Shown in pieces: positions 50,129 to 59,135 of a stretch of 62,271 bases of DNA. The stretch spans positions 1 to 62,271 of the forward strand of contig JALCRK010000016.1 in the NCBI GenBank assembly GCA_022652485.1. The letters run 5' to 3'. Source of the stretch: Sphingobium sp. (GTDB lineage Bacteria; Pseudomonadota; Alphaproteobacteria; Sphingomonadales; Sphingomonadaceae). Below the pieces are notes generated by a model that worked only from the letters and a program-made list of their open reading frames with translations, was not told the origin of the DNA and did no database searches. Each line of letters opens with the position of its first letter. The stretch's first letter is position 1. The translations under genes were made by a program, and so were the position numbers.

Positions 50129-51121
50129 TCAAGCAGCGGGCATTTGCTGGCTGGTGCAGTGAAAGCTGCCACCTCCGCTAAGAATAGCATCGGACGGCAA
50201 TCCGACAAGTTCCCGATCGGCAAAAAATGGCCTGAGCGCGTCGAGGGCGGCCTGGTCATTGGGGCAGCCATATGTGGGCACGACCACCGCCGCGTTGCCG
50301 ATGAGGAAGTTCATGTAGGAAGCGGGAATGACGGCTCCATCCACCTCCACCCGTCCCGGAGAGGGCATTGGGGCAACGGTGAGGCCTTGCGCCCCCGCGC
50401 GCGCGGCGGCATCGGCATAGATCGCGGCGTTGGGATCGTCGTCCGTAGTGGCGTGCGGGATTGCAATCACGCCCGGCGCGACGAAACGGGCGAGGTTGTC
50501 GACATGCCCATCGGTATGATCGTTCACCAGCCCGTCGCCCAGCCACAGCATGTCGGTGAGGCCGAGGCTGCCGGCGAGCAGGGTCTCGATCTGGCGCTTG
50601 TCCAGCCCGGGATTGCGGTTGGGGTTGAGCAGGCAGTCCTCGGTGGTGACGAACAGGCCGGTGCCGTCCGTATCGACCGCGCCGCCCTCGAAGATGATTG
50701 GCACGGACCGGCAGGGCAGGGCAGTGCTGGCGGCGAGGCGCGCGCCGATGTCCTCGTCACCCGGCATTTCATATTTGCCGCCCCAGCCATTGAAGCGGAA
50801 ATCGGCGAGCGAGCGCGCCCCGGCGCCATCGACGACGCAAATCGGCCCGGTATCGCGCAGCCAGACATCGCCGATGCGCTCTGCCACAATCCGCGCGTCG
50901 CTTTTGAGCTGCGTCCGGGCGAGGGCCGCGCTGGCCTCACCATTGCAGACGAGGCGTACTTCCTCGCCCTTGCCCCCTGCGCGCACCGCATCGGCAAAGG
51001 CGCAGATCTGCGCCTGCGCGCGCGCCAATAGCTCCGCACCGCCCCATTCCTCGGGGTTCCAGGGAAAGCCGATCCACAGCCACTCGTGCGGCTCCCACTC
51101 GGCGGGCATACGGATGGTCAT
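50129..51121 (-). CDS. aguA: Agmatine deiminase
   Basis: AguA removes ammonia from agmatine to give N-carbamoylputrescine. The fold is of the guanidino-group-modifying family. Motifs include WLRDTGPICVVDGAG, GGAVDTDGTGLFVTTEDC, LGDGLVNDHTDGHVDNLARF (catalytic His) and the Cys in GGGSFHCTSQQ at the C-terminus. 330 aa is normal. It starts after the rpsD terminator and is followed by aguB. Confidence 0.93.
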   Translation of the reverse strand: MTIRMPAEWEPHEWLWIGFPWNPEEWGGAELLARAQAQICAFADAVRAGGKGEEVRLVCNGEASAALARTQLKSDARIVAERIGDVWLRDTGPICVVDGAGARSLADFRFNGWGGKYEMPGDEDIGARLAASTALPCRSVPIIFEGGAVDTDGTGLFVTTEDCLLNPNRNPGLDKRQIETLLAGSLGLTDMLWLGDGLVNDHTDGHVDNLARFVAPGVIAIPHATTDDDPNAAIYADAAARAGAQGLTVAPMPSPGRVEVDGAVIPASYMNFLIGNAAVVVPTYGCPNDQAALDALRPFFADRELVGLPSDAILSGGGSFHCTSQQMPAA

Positions 51122-51140
51122 GAAATTCCTCGCTCAAATG

Positions 51141-51166
51141 AAAAGGGCGGCTGGTGAGCCGCCCTT
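51141..51166 (-). terminator. rpsD transcription terminator
   Basis: The perfect 10-bp stem aagggcggct / agccgccctt with loop ggtg lies 27 bases after the rpsD stop. On the reverse strand it is followed by TTTTCATTT, the expected T-run. Confidence 0.8.
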
Positions 51167-51192
51167 CGCATATTTTGACGCTATCCGAAAGA

Positions 51193-51807
51193 TTAGCGCG
51201 AATAGAATTCGACGACCAGATTGGGCTCCATCTTCACCGCGTAAGGCACCTCGTCCAGCGTCGGAATGCGGGTGTAGGTGACCTTCGCGGGGCCATCGGG
51301 CGCCACATAATCGGGGATGTCGCGCTCGGCGAGGCTCTGAGCTTCCATCACCAGCGCCATCTCGCGGGCTTTCTTGCCGAGCGTGATCTCGTCGCCCGGC
51401 TTCACCAGGCGGCTGGCGATGTTGCACTTGACGCCGTTCACGTAAATGTGGCCGTGGCTGACAAGCTGGCGGGCCGAGAAGATCGTCGGCGCGAACTTGG
51501 CGCGATAGACGACCGCATCAAGGCGGCGCTCCAGCAGGCCGATCAGGTTCTGGCCGGTATCGCCCTTCATGCGCGAGGCTTCGGTGTAGTTCTTCTTGAA
51601 CTGCTTCTCGGTGATGTCGCCGTAATAGCCCTTCAGCTTCTGCTTGGCGCGCAGCTGAATGCCATAGTCGGACATCTTGCCCTTGCGGCGCTGCCCGTGC
51701 TGGCCGGGGCCATATTCACGCTTGTTGACCGGAGACTTCGGGCGACCCCAGATGTTTTCGCCCATCCGGCGGTCGATCTTGTACTTGGCGCTGGTGCGCT
51801 TGGTCAT
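51193..51807 (-). CDS. rpsD: 30S ribosomal protein S4
   Basis: S4 binds 16S rRNA early in assembly of the small subunit. The N-terminal part ([29 protein letters not shown]) and the S4 RNA-binding domain ([41 protein letters not shown]) are clear. 204 aa matches the family. The gene stands alone, ahead of the aguAB-folK group. Confidence 0.97.
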   Translation of the reverse strand: MTKRTSAKYKIDRRMGENIWGRPKSPVNKREYGPGQHGQRRKGKMSDYGIQLRAKQKLKGYYGDITEKQFKKNYTEASRMKGDTGQNLIGLLERRLDAVVYRAKFAPTIFSARQLVSHGHIYVNGVKCNIASRLVKPGDEITLGKKAREMALVMEAQSLAERDIPDYVAPDGPAKVTYTRIPTLDEVPYAVKMEPNLVVEFYSR

Positions 51808-51982
51808 AAATTATCCTTCAATTGCAATAACAACGGACACGCCCCTGCGAAGAGGCATGAGGTTATCCCGGTATCGCCTGCTTGCCATATTTCAGGGCAG
51901 GGCCACCGCTTCACCGGGGTGCGGAGCCAATTGCGAAGGCGCGCCTATGGCGGGTGATTCCGCCAAAGTCAAGGATTTCCAA

Positions 51983-52717
51983 CTATCTCGACCTCGGATT
52001 GGCAAGGCTGGAGAGCACGCCGCGCAATGTGCGCACCTCCAGATGATTCCAGCCCGGCTTGGTGAGCAGGTTGCGGAGCGTCCGGCGCGTGGCGGCGGCG
52101 CGGCTCTTGGGGAAAAAATAGCCAGCGGCTTGCAGCATCGCGTCGAACTGGGCGATCATGCCTTCCAGCTCTTCCTGCGGGGCGGGGGGCAGCAATTCCT
52201 CCTCGGTAGGCTGCATCACGGATGCCAGCCCCTTGGACCATTCATAGGCGACGAGGATCACTGCCTGCGCGAGATTGAGCGAGGCGAACTCCGGGTTGAT
52301 CGGCACCGTGAGGATCGTGCGACACAGCGCCACCTCCTCGGTTTCGAGCCCGGATCGCTCCGGCCCGAACACGACCGCGCTCCGGCCGACGGCGCGATGA
52401 ATCTCCGCCGCCGCCTGCTCTGGTGTCACGACAGGCTTGGTCACGCCGCGCTTGCGAACCGTGGTGGCATAGACATGGGCGCAGTCCGCGACGGCTTCGG
52501 CGAGCGTATCGTACACCCGCGCGCCTTCCAGCACGACATCCGCGCCCGCCGCCGCCGGACCGGCATCCGGGTTCGGCCAGCCATCGCGCGGGGCGACGAG
52601 GCGCAGCTCGGTGAGGCCGAAATTGAGCATCGCCCGCGCCGCCTTGCCGATATTCTCACCCAGTTGCGGGCGAACAAGAACGATGATCGGGCGCGTGTCC
52701 GGGTGGGGGTCAGTCAC
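51983..52717 (-). CDS. trmJ: TrmJ-like SPOUT RNA 2'-O-methyltransferase
   Basis: This SAM-dependent methyltransferase of the SpoU/TrmH class probably methylates position 32 of tRNA. The knot motifs are [42 protein letters not shown] and [14 protein letters not shown]. The C-terminal part is the TrmJ extension. The start overlaps the nrdR end by eight bases, so the gene is read with nrdR. TrmJ and other SpoU members cannot be fully separated by eye. Confidence 0.85.
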   Translation of the reverse strand: MTDPHPDTRPIIVLVRPQLGENIGKAARAMLNFGLTELRLVAPRDGWPNPDAGPAAAGADVVLEGARVYDTLAEAVADCAHVYATTVRKRGVTKPVVTPEQAAAEIHRAVGRSAVVFGPERSGLETEEVALCRTILTVPINPEFASLNLAQAVILVAYEWSKGLASVMQPTEEELLPPAPQEELEGMIAQFDAMLQAAGYFFPKSRAAATRRTLRNLLTKPGWNHLEVRTLRGVLSSLANPRSR

Positions 52718-53171
52718 CCCCGGCTTCCTTCACGGCGGAAGCGAAATCCTCGAAATCCTTGGCTTCGCGGAAGTCCTTATAGACGCTGGCGAAACGGATA
52801 TAGGCGACGCTGTCCAGCCCCTTGAGGCCTTCCATCACCAGTTCGCCGATCGCCTGCGCGGGAATTTCGCTCTCGCCGCTGGTCTCGATCTGGCGCTGGA
52901 TGCCGGATGCGAGCTTTTCGATCCTTGCGGGATCGATCGGCCGCTTGCGGCAGGCGATATCGAGCGAGCGGGCGAGCTTGTCCCGCTCGAACGGCTGGCG
53001 CTCGCCATTGCTCTTCACCACCCAGATATCGCGCAACTGAATACGCTCGAAGGTCGTGAAGCGCGCGGCGCAGGCTTCGCACTGGCGGCGGCGGCGGATC
53101 GCGGCGCCATCATCCGTGGGCCGCGAGTCCTTCACCTGGCTGTCGTCATGACCGCAGAACGGGCAGCGCAC
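52710..53171 (-). CDS. nrdR: Transcriptional repressor NrdR
   Basis: NrdR represses ribonucleotide reductase genes depending on bound ATP/dATP. The zinc ribbon is [20 protein letters not shown], with two further Cys in [18 protein letters not shown]. The ATP-cone domain follows ([19 protein letters not shown]). The length of 153 aa is normal. It lies seven bases after glyA, as in many alphaproteobacteria. Confidence 0.96.
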   Translation of the reverse strand: MRCPFCGHDDSQVKDSRPTDDGAAIRRRRQCEACAARFTTFERIQLRDIWVVKSNGERQPFERDKLARSLDIACRKRPIDPARIEKLASGIQRQIETSGESEIPAQAIGELVMEGLKGLDSVAYIRFASVYKDFREAKDFEDFASAVKEAGGD

Positions 53172-53177
53172 CCGATC

Positions 53178-54506
53178 TTACCCCTCGTAGATCGGGAAAC
53201 GGGCGCACAGGGCCGAAACGCGCTCGCGCACATTGGCCTCGATGGTGGGGTCACCCGCCTCGCCCTTGTCCTTGAGGCCGCCCAGCACATCCGCGATCAT
53301 GTCGCCGATCGCCTCGAACTCCGCGACCCCGAATCCGCGCGTCGTGCCCGCGGGAGAGCCGACGCGGATGCCGCTGGTCTTGGTGGGAGGCAGTGGGTCG
53401 CCCGGAATGCCGTTCTTGTTGCAGGTGATAAAGCTGCGCTCCAGCGCCTCGTCGGCGTCTTTGCCGCTGATGCCATAAGGCCGCAGGTCGATGAGCGAGA
53501 GGTGCGTATCCGTGCCGCCCGAGACAACTGCGAGGCCGCGCGCTTCCAGCCGGGCCGCAAGCGCCTTGCTGTTCGCCAGCACCGCCTTTGCATAGGCCTT
53601 GAACTCGGGCGTGAGCGCCTCGCCAAACGCCACCGCCTTGGCGGCGATGACGTGCATCAGCGGGCCACCCTGAAGGCCGGGGAAGATCGCGGAGTTGATC
53701 TTCTTGGCGATGGCTTCGTCGTCGGTGAGGATCATGCCGCCGCGCGGGCCGCGCAGCGTCTTGTGCGTGGTCGTGGTGACGACATGGGCATGGCCGAAGG
53801 GCGTGGGATGCACGCCACCGGCGACCAGACCGGCGAAGTGGGCCATGTCGACCATGAACAGCGCGCCGACCTTGTCGGCAATCGCGCGGAAGCGGGCGAA
53901 GTCGATATGCCGGGGATAGGCGCTGCCGCCTGTGATGATGAGGGTAGGCTTGGCTTCGATTGCCATCTTTTCCACCTCGTCATAATCGATGAGGTGGGTA
54001 TCCTCGCGCACGCCATATTGCACGGCGTTGAACCATTTGCCGGACATGGCGGGCTTGGCGCCGTGCGTGAGGTGGCCGCCCGCGTCGAGCGACAGGCCCA
54101 TGATGGTGTCGCCAGGCTTGGTCAGCGCCAGCATCACGCCGCCATTCGCCTGCGCGCCGGAGTGCGGCTGCACATTGGCGAAGCCGCAGTTGAAGAGCTG
54201 CTTTGCGCGATCGATGGCGAGCTGCTCGACATCATCCGAAGGCGCGCAGCCCTGATAATAACGCTTGCCGGGATAGCCTTCGGCATATTTGTTGGTGAAG
54301 ACCGAGCCCTGCGCTTCGAGCACCGCCTTGGAGACGATGTTCTCGGACGCGATCAGCTCGATCTGGTTCTGCTCGCGGCGAAGTTCCTTGCCGATCGCGG
54401 CGGCGACCAGCGGGTCACGGCTCGCGACGCCCGCCGTGAAGAAATCGGCGGCGCGGATATCGCCAGAGTCGTTTGCTGCAGCTTCAAGGGTGGCGGCATT
54501 GCTCAT
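53178..54506 (-). CDS. glyA: Serine hydroxymethyltransferase
   Basis: This PLP enzyme converts serine and THF to glycine and methylene-THF. The PLP lysine lies in [19 protein letters not shown]. The N-terminal [19 protein letters not shown] and [15 protein letters not shown] are typical. 442 aa is normal. It sits between rpiB and nrdR in a tight operon. It also feeds the one-carbon pool used by the methylamine cluster, though no regulatory link is visible. Confidence 0.96.
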   Translation of the reverse strand: MSNAATLEAAANDSGDIRAADFFTAGVASRDPLVAAAIGKELRREQNQIELIASENIVSKAVLEAQGSVFTNKYAEGYPGKRYYQGCAPSDDVEQLAIDRAKQLFNCGFANVQPHSGAQANGGVMLALTKPGDTIMGLSLDAGGHLTHGAKPAMSGKWFNAVQYGVREDTHLIDYDEVEKMAIEAKPTLIITGGSAYPRHIDFARFRAIADKVGALFMVDMAHFAGLVAGGVHPTPFGHAHVVTTTTHKTLRGPRGGMILTDDEAIAKKINSAIFPGLQGGPLMHVIAAKAVAFGEALTPEFKAYAKAVLANSKALAARLEARGLAVVSGGTDTHLSLIDLRPYGISGKDADEALERSFITCNKNGIPGDPLPPTKTSGIRVGSPAGTTRGFGVAEFEAIGDMIADVLGGLKDKGEAGDPTIEANVRERVSALCARFPIYEG

Positions 54507-54525
54507 GAGGTCGGTCCTTTCGGGT

Positions 54526-54963
54526 TCAGAGCGAAGGATTGGTCAGTTTGTCGACGCGGCGCTGATGGCGCCCGCCGCCGAATTCGGTCGAGAGAAAAGC
54601 GGAAACGCAGGCCTTCGCCATGTCCGGCCCGGTGAGGCGCGCGCCGAGTGCGATGACGTTGGCGTCGTTGTGCTCGCGCGCAAGTTGCGCCGAGAGTGGT
54701 TCGCTCACCAGCGCCGCGCGGCACCCGGGGTTACGGTTGACGGCAATGGAGATGCCGATGCCGGAGCCGCACAGCGCCACACCGCGCTCGGCCGCACCAT
54801 CGGCAACGCCGCTGGCGAGCGCATAGCCATAATCCGGGTAATCGACGCTCGCGCCATCATGCGGACCGAGATCGTTGACCTCATGTCCCTGCTCGCGCAG
54901 CCAGTCCGCCAGCTGGGCTTTGAGGTCAATGGCTGCATGGTCGGACGCGATGGCGATACGCAT
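54526..54963 (-). CDS. rpiB: Ribose-5-phosphate isomerase B
   Basis: This small isomerase of the LacAB/RpiB family interconverts ribose-5- and ribulose-5-phosphate. Motifs are [35 protein letters not shown], and [17 protein letters not shown] with the catalytic Cys. The start at 54963 gives 145 aa. It is the first gene of the rpiB-glyA-nrdR-trmJ unit. Confidence 0.95.
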   Translation of the reverse strand: MRIAIASDHAAIDLKAQLADWLREQGHEVNDLGPHDGASVDYPDYGYALASGVADGAAERGVALCGSGIGISIAVNRNPGCRAALVSEPLSAQLAREHNDANVIALGARLTGPDMAKACVSAFLSTEFGGGRHQRRVDKLTNPSL

Positions 54964-55084
54964 GAGGCTTGCGGCTTTCTTGTGTCGGCGATTCGGCAAT
55001 GGCGCCTATCTAGGCGCGCTGCCCCGGAATTGCCACCGTCGCGTTGCCTCATTATGGGGCGGGCGTGCGAAAGGGAGATATGCC

Positions 55085-55267
55085 ATGAATGCCGCGCCCG
55101 TTTCCGGGACCATCCTGTCGATATTGATGCTCGCCGGGCTGATGATGGCGGGTGGCGGCGCCTATATGTTCGTCAAGCAGCCAGGCAATCGCAAGCGGGC
55201 ATGGCTGATGATGATCGCGGGTCTTGTCATGTTCGCCAACGTCGCGATCTGGACGATCCCCGTTTAA
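55085..55267 (+). CDS. Small membrane protein of unknown function (60 aa)
   Basis: The ATG at 55085 has AGGGAG upstream. The protein has two hydrophobic stretches: TILSILMLAGLMMAGGGAYMF and, after VKQPGNRKRAW, LMMIAGLVMFANVAIWTI. It should be a two-span inner-membrane protein with a basic loop. It is divergent from rpiB and has no motif that I recognise. Confidence 0.6.
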   Translation: MNAAPVSGTILSILMLAGLMMAGGGAYMFVKQPGNRKRAWLMMIAGLVMFANVAIWTIPV

Positions 55268-55319
55268 CCGTGCCTTGGCGCCGATATGGCGCATTTCATC
55301 GGCATTTGTCGTCTCCGAT

Positions 55320-55345
55320 GGAACGTGTGTAAGATCATCCACGTT
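55320..55345 (+). promoter_or_regulatory. EcfG-type general-stress-response promoter (GGAAC-N17-CGTT)
   Basis: GGAAC at 55320-55324 and CGTT at 55342-55345 are separated by exactly 17 bases. This matches the consensus of the alphaproteobacterial general-stress sigma factor EcfG, and lies 46 bases upstream of the ATG at 55392. Confidence 0.75.
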
Positions 55346-55391
55346 GATGGGGTGTGTCCGAATTGGGCACGTCAATCGCAAGGAGAGGGCT

Positions 55392-55562
55392 ATGGCCGAT
55401 CAAAACCGCAACAAGGGCCAGTCAGACCAGAATCGACAGCAAGGCGGTCAGACTGGTCAGGACCGACAGCAGAGCCAACAGCAGGACGGCAGCCGTCGCC
55501 AACAGCCAAATGAGCAGGGCGACAGGAACCGTGAAGGCGGCACCGGCCGCGGCCAGCGCTGA
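55392..55562 (+). CDS. Gln-rich hydrophilic small protein, likely general-stress regulated (56 aa)
   Basis: The product is highly polar and repetitive (DQNRQQGG, TGQDRQQSQQQD, then GDRNREGG), without hydrophobic core, so it is probably disordered. The start ATG at 55392 has AAGGAG at good spacing. An EcfG-type promoter precedes it and a terminator follows, so it forms its own transcript. Similar small proteins are known among stress-induced genes in this class; the exact role is unknown. Confidence 0.75.
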   Translation: MADQNRNKGQSDQNRQQGGQTGQDRQQSQQQDGSRRQQPNEQGDRNREGGTGRGQR

Positions 55563-55584
55563 TCGACGCCTGAAAGGTAAAGAA

Positions 55585-55613
55585 AAGGCCGCCCCTCGCA
55601 AGGCGGCCTTTTT
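55585..55613 (+). terminator. Rho-independent terminator, possibly bidirectional
   Basis: The 9-bp stem aaggccgcc / ggcggcctt with loop cctcgcaa is followed by TTTTT. It lies 23 bases after the stress gene stop. The reverse strand also has a short T-run (from aaaa at 55583-55586), so it may also stop transcription from the hydrolase gene. Confidence 0.85.
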
Positions 55614-55634
55614 CTGTCAGACTAACGCCCGGTG

Positions 55635-56291
55635 TTATTTGATCGGGCTGTCCGGCGACAGGCGCATGTCGAGATAATTGTCTACCGACATCATCACCTG
55701 ATCCAGCTCGTTCTCGAAGAAATGGTTGGCGTTGCGGATCTCATCGTGGTGGATCGTGATCCCCTTCTGCGTGCGCAGCTTGTCGACCAGCTTCTGCACG
55801 GCGTTGGCGGTCACCACCTCGTCATGCGTGCCCTGCACGATGATGCCGGAGGCGGGGCAGGGGGCGAGGAAGCTGAAATCATACATGTTGGCCGGCGGCG
55901 CCACCGAGATGAAACCGCGAATTTCGGGGCGGCGCATCAACAGTTGCATTCCGATCCACGCGCCGAAGCTGAAGCCCGCGATCCAGGTGGTCTGCGCCTC
56001 AGGGTGAAAGCTCTGCACCCAGTCGAGCGCGGCGGCGGCATCGGAAAGCTCGCCAATGCCATTGTCGAATGTGCCCTGACTGCGGCCCACGCCCCGGAAA
56101 TTGAAACGCAGCGTCGCGAAGCCGCGCTTCACGAAGGTCTTGTAGAGCGCCTGGGTGATGCGGTCGTTCATCGTGCCGCCGCCCTGGGGATGCGGATGCA
56201 GGATCATCGCGACCGGCGCGCGCGGGCGGGGCGGGGGGCTGAAGCGGCCTTCGAGGCGGCCTTCCGGGCCGGGAAAGATTACGTCGGGCAT
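55635..56291 (-). CDS. Alpha/beta hydrolase of the dienelactone-hydrolase/YdeN-like type (218 aa)
   Basis: The core pattern is MILHPHPQGGGTMNDRI, then GFATLRFNFRGVGRSQGTFD. The nucleophile elbow is WIAGFSFGAWIGM (G-x-S-x-G, Ser), with VQGTHDEVV for the acid and NANHFFENEL for the His. The ATG at 56291 gives MPDVIFPGPEG, preferred over longer starts. The substrate is unknown. It is divergent from the cysteine desulfurase pair. Confidence 0.8.
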   Translation of the reverse strand: MPDVIFPGPEGRLEGRFSPPPRPRAPVAMILHPHPQGGGTMNDRITQALYKTFVKRGFATLRFNFRGVGRSQGTFDNGIGELSDAAAALDWVQSFHPEAQTTWIAGFSFGAWIGMQLLMRRPEIRGFISVAPPANMYDFSFLAPCPASGIIVQGTHDEVVTANAVQKLVDKLRTQKGITIHHDEIRNANHFFENELDQVMMSVDNYLDMRLSPDSPIK

Positions 56292-56418
56292 GGCACCTGG
56301 CTGTCTGGCTAGAAATGGGCGGGCCATAACCGGCGGATGCTGGCTACGGCGGAAAGAGCGCCTATATAGGACCGAACCGCAATTTCGCAATAAAATGAGT
56401 CGTTCGGTGCCTGAAGGC

Positions 56419-57471
56419 ATGACAAAAGTCTCCCCTGTCCGCGTTTATCTCGATCATGCGGCGACCACGCCGGTATGCGATGCGGCGCGCACTGCGGTGA
56501 TCGAAGGGATGGCGGGCTGGGTCAATCCGTCATCTCCCCACAATGAGGGGCGCGCTGCGCGAGCGGCGCTGGAGGGCGCGCGGGCGCGGATCAAGTCCGC
56601 GCTCGGCTGGGACGGGCACATGATCTACACCTCCGGCGCGACCGAGGCGATTGCCCTTGCGCTGGGCAGGGCGAATGCGGCGCGGATCGCGGTTTCGCCG
56701 GTCGAGCATGACGCGGTGTTGCGCGTGGCGGGCAAAGCGGAACGGCTGGCGGTGGATGAGGCTGGCCTGGTTCGGGATGTTCGTCCCAACGCGCTCCACG
56801 CCATCCAGCACGTCAACAACGAGACCGGCGTGATCCAGCCCATCGCGGACCTTGCCGAGCACATTCATGCCGCGGGCGGCTGGCTGTTCTGCGATTGCGC
56901 CCAGAGCGCGGGCAAGCTTGATCTGCCGGTGCAGGCGGACATGATCGCGATTTCCGCGCATAAATTCGGTGGCCCACCGGGGGTGGGAGCGCTGCTGGTG
57001 CGCGATCTCGCTCTGCTCCATCCCACTGGCGGGCAGGAGCAGGGCTATCGCGGCGGCACCGAAAATCTGCCTGCCATCCTCGGCATGGCTGCGGCTTTGG
57101 AGCAGGCGCGGGGCTGGATGCGCGAGGCGGCCCGGTTGCGGGCATTGCTCGATGCGGCGATCGTCGAGGAGGGGGGAGCCGTGGTGGCGCAGGATGCGGA
57201 CCGCATCCCTACCATCGCCAGCTATCATATGCCCGGCGTCTCGGCGCGCGCACAGCTGATCCGGTTCGATGCCGCGGGGGTCGCGGTGTCGGCGGGGGCG
57301 GCCTGTTCGTCCGGCACGCTGAAGACCAGCCCTGTCCTGAAGGCGCTCGGGTGGGATGACAAGGCGGCGGACGAGGTGATCCGCGTCAGCTTCGGCCCGC
57401 AGACCAGCGAGGCGAATGTCGCCGCATTCCTCACCATCTGGCGGGGCATGGCGAAGGCGCGCGCCGCATGA
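56419..57471 (+). CDS. Cysteine desulfurase, first of a tandem pair (about 350 aa)
   Basis: This PLP enzyme removes sulfur from cysteine for Fe-S cluster or thio-cofactor assembly. PLP lysine is in ISAHKFGGPPGVGALLV, and the active-site Cys in VSAGAACSSGTLKTSPVL. VYLDHAATTPV is the class start. The ATG at 56419 is used; 56395 is also in frame. It overlaps the second desulfurase gene by four bases. The two differ in detail, so they are not a recent perfect duplication. Confidence 0.85.
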   Translation: MTKVSPVRVYLDHAATTPVCDAARTAVIEGMAGWVNPSSPHNEGRAARAALEGARARIKSALGWDGHMIYTSGATEAIALALGRANAARIAVSPVEHDAVLRVAGKAERLAVDEAGLVRDVRPNALHAIQHVNNETGVIQPIADLAEHIHAAGGWLFCDCAQSAGKLDLPVQADMIAISAHKFGGPPGVGALLVRDLALLHPTGGQEQGYRGGTENLPAILGMAAALEQARGWMREAARLRALLDAAIVEEGGAVVAQDADRIPTIASYHMPGVSARAQLIRFDAAGVAVSAGAACSSGTLKTSPVLKALGWDDKAADEVIRVSFGPQTSEANVAAFLTIWRGMAKARAA

Positions 57472-58577
57472 TCTATCTCGATTATCAGGCGACCACGCCG
57501 CTCGCGCCTGAGGTGTACGAGGCCATGACGCCGTGGCTGCGTGACAACTTCGCCAATCCCCACAGCGCGCACAGATTGGGCCGCGCGGCGGCAGCGGTGG
57601 TGGAGGTTGCGCGGGAACAGATCGCGGCGCTGCTTCCCCGAAACGGGCGTGTGGTGTTCACGTCCGGCGCCACAGAGGCGCTCAATATCGCTATTTTCGG
57701 CGCGGCGCGGAGGGCTCGTCAGCGTGACCCGAAGCGGACCCGCATCCTGTTGCCGGATACGGAACATGCGGCCGTGCGCGACACCGCGCTGGCTCTCGCG
57801 GCGGAGGGTTTTGAGCCGGTGCTGCTGGCCGTGGAGGCGGACGGAATGCTCACCGTCGAGACCCTCGCTGCCGCAATGGACGACCGGGTAGCCTTGCTGG
57901 CGGTGATGCTCGTCAACAACGAGATCGGCGTGATCCAGCCGGTGGATGCGCCAGGTGATGCGGCGCGCGCGGCGGGAGCGCTGTTTCTGTGCGACGCGGT
58001 GCAGGGCTATGGCCGGATCGATCTTCCTCCTCATGCCGACATGATCGTGCTTTCGGGCCACAAGATCCACGGACCCAAGGGCATCGGCGCGCTGTGGCTG
58101 CGCGATGGCCTTGATCTGCCCCCGTTGCTCCACGGCGGTGGGCAGGAAGGGGGGCTGCGTTCGGGCACGCTCTCGCCCGCGCTCTGCGTTGGGCTGGGCG
58201 CGGCTGCGCGCCTGATGGCGGAGCGGCGCGAGGCTGATGCGGCCCATGTCGAGGCGCTGTGGCGCCGCGCGCGGGGTCTGTTCGTGGACTGGACGGTAAA
58301 TGGCAGCGAGGACAAACGCTACCACGGCAATCTCAATATCCGGCGCGCCGGGCTGGATGCCGCGCGGCTGATGTCCGAATGCCGGGATGTTGCCTTTTCC
58401 CTAGGGTCTGCCTGCGCCAGCGGATCGGGGCGCCCCAGCCATGTCCTGCGCGCGATCGGGCTATCCGATGCGCAGGCGCGATCCTCGATCCGCCTCGGCT
58501 TCGGGCGCGCGACGACACTGGACGAGATCGAGCGCGCGGCGCATATCATCAACAGCGCCGCAGACGCGCAACTATAA
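57468..58577 (+). CDS. Cysteine desulfurase, second of a tandem pair (369 aa)
   Basis: This is a second PLP-dependent cysteine desulfurase. PLP lysine is in VLSGHKIHGPKGIGALWL and the Cys in FSLGSACASGSGRPSHVL; IYLDYQATTPLAPEVYEAM starts the fold. An ATGA overlap links it to the first gene, and a ferredoxin gene follows 13 bases later. It probably supplies sulfur to the same system as its neighbour; division of labour is unknown. Confidence 0.87.
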   Translation: MIYLDYQATTPLAPEVYEAMTPWLRDNFANPHSAHRLGRAAAAVVEVAREQIAALLPRNGRVVFTSGATEALNIAIFGAARRARQRDPKRTRILLPDTEHAAVRDTALALAAEGFEPVLLAVEADGMLTVETLAAAMDDRVALLAVMLVNNEIGVIQPVDAPGDAARAAGALFLCDAVQGYGRIDLPPHADMIVLSGHKIHGPKGIGALWLRDGLDLPPLLHGGGQEGGLRSGTLSPALCVGLGAAARLMAERREADAAHVEALWRRARGLFVDWTVNGSEDKRYHGNLNIRRAGLDAARLMSECRDVAFSLGSACASGSGRPSHVLRAIGLSDAQARSSIRLGFGRATTLDEIERAAHIINSAADAQL

Positions 58578-58590
58578 GAGAAGAGTCGCA

Positions 58591-58926
58591 ATGCCCCTCG
58601 TTCGTTTTATCAGCGCCAATGGCGAAACCGTCCAGGAGGTCGAGGCGCGTGCCGGCGACTGCCTGCTCGATGTCGCGCAGGCGGCAGGCCAACCGCTCGA
58701 GGGCACATGCGAGGGGCAGATGGCGTGCTCGACCTGTCATGTGATCGTCGCGGCGGAAGATTTCGCGCAACTGCCCCCCGCGAGCGAGGCGGAGGAGGAC
58801 ATGCTCGATCTCGCCGCAGCCGCGACGCGCACCAGCCGCCTTGCCTGCCAGATTATCCTCAGCGACGACATCAATCCGCTCACCGTGCGGATGCCGGGGG
58901 AGTTTCACAATCTCCAGGGTCTCTGA
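58591..58926 (+). CDS. 2Fe-2S ferredoxin, adrenodoxin type (111 aa)
   Basis: The cluster ligands are in TCEGQMACSTCHVIV (three Cys) and LACQII (fourth Cys), the pattern of vertebrate-type/adrenodoxin ferredoxins. The ATG at 58591 has AAGAG upstream. It follows the desulfurase pair and probably gives electrons to Fe-S assembly or a P450; Fe-S assembly is favoured by context. Confidence 0.93.
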   Translation: MPLVRFISANGETVQEVEARAGDCLLDVAQAAGQPLEGTCEGQMACSTCHVIVAAEDFAQLPPASEAEEDMLDLAAAATRTSRLACQIILSDDINPLTVRMPGEFHNLQGL

Positions 58927-58976
58927 ACCGCGCTTGGCCCTTGCAATTCCGCTTGCCCGCCGCCATATGCGGCGCG

Positions 58977-59063
58977 GGAACCGGGCGGACGAGGCCGTCG
59001 CGAACCTGGTCAGGTCCTGACGGAAGCAGCCACAGTGATTCCGCCGCGGGTCGTTCCGGTTCC
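58977..59063 (+). ncRNA. ffs: Signal recognition particle RNA, small bacterial type
   Basis: The conserved core GGTCAGGTCCTGACGGAAGC, then AGCCACAGTGA, is present. The ends pair as GGAACCGG / CCGGTTCC, giving about 87 bases. A pyrimidine-rich tract (tacttcttctctc) follows. It precedes dnaX, a common position in alphaproteobacteria. Confidence 0.88.
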
Positions 59064-59135
59064 TACTTCTTCTCTCGCATAGCCATCCTCCGACATCCTT
59101 CGACAAGGGGCCGGTGAGACGCTAGAACCTGCCTC

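Noticed and set aside
52611..54635. Forward ORF of 674 codons opposite nrdR and glyA
   Set aside because: Both reverse genes are unmistakable; the forward frame spans their boundary and has no motif.
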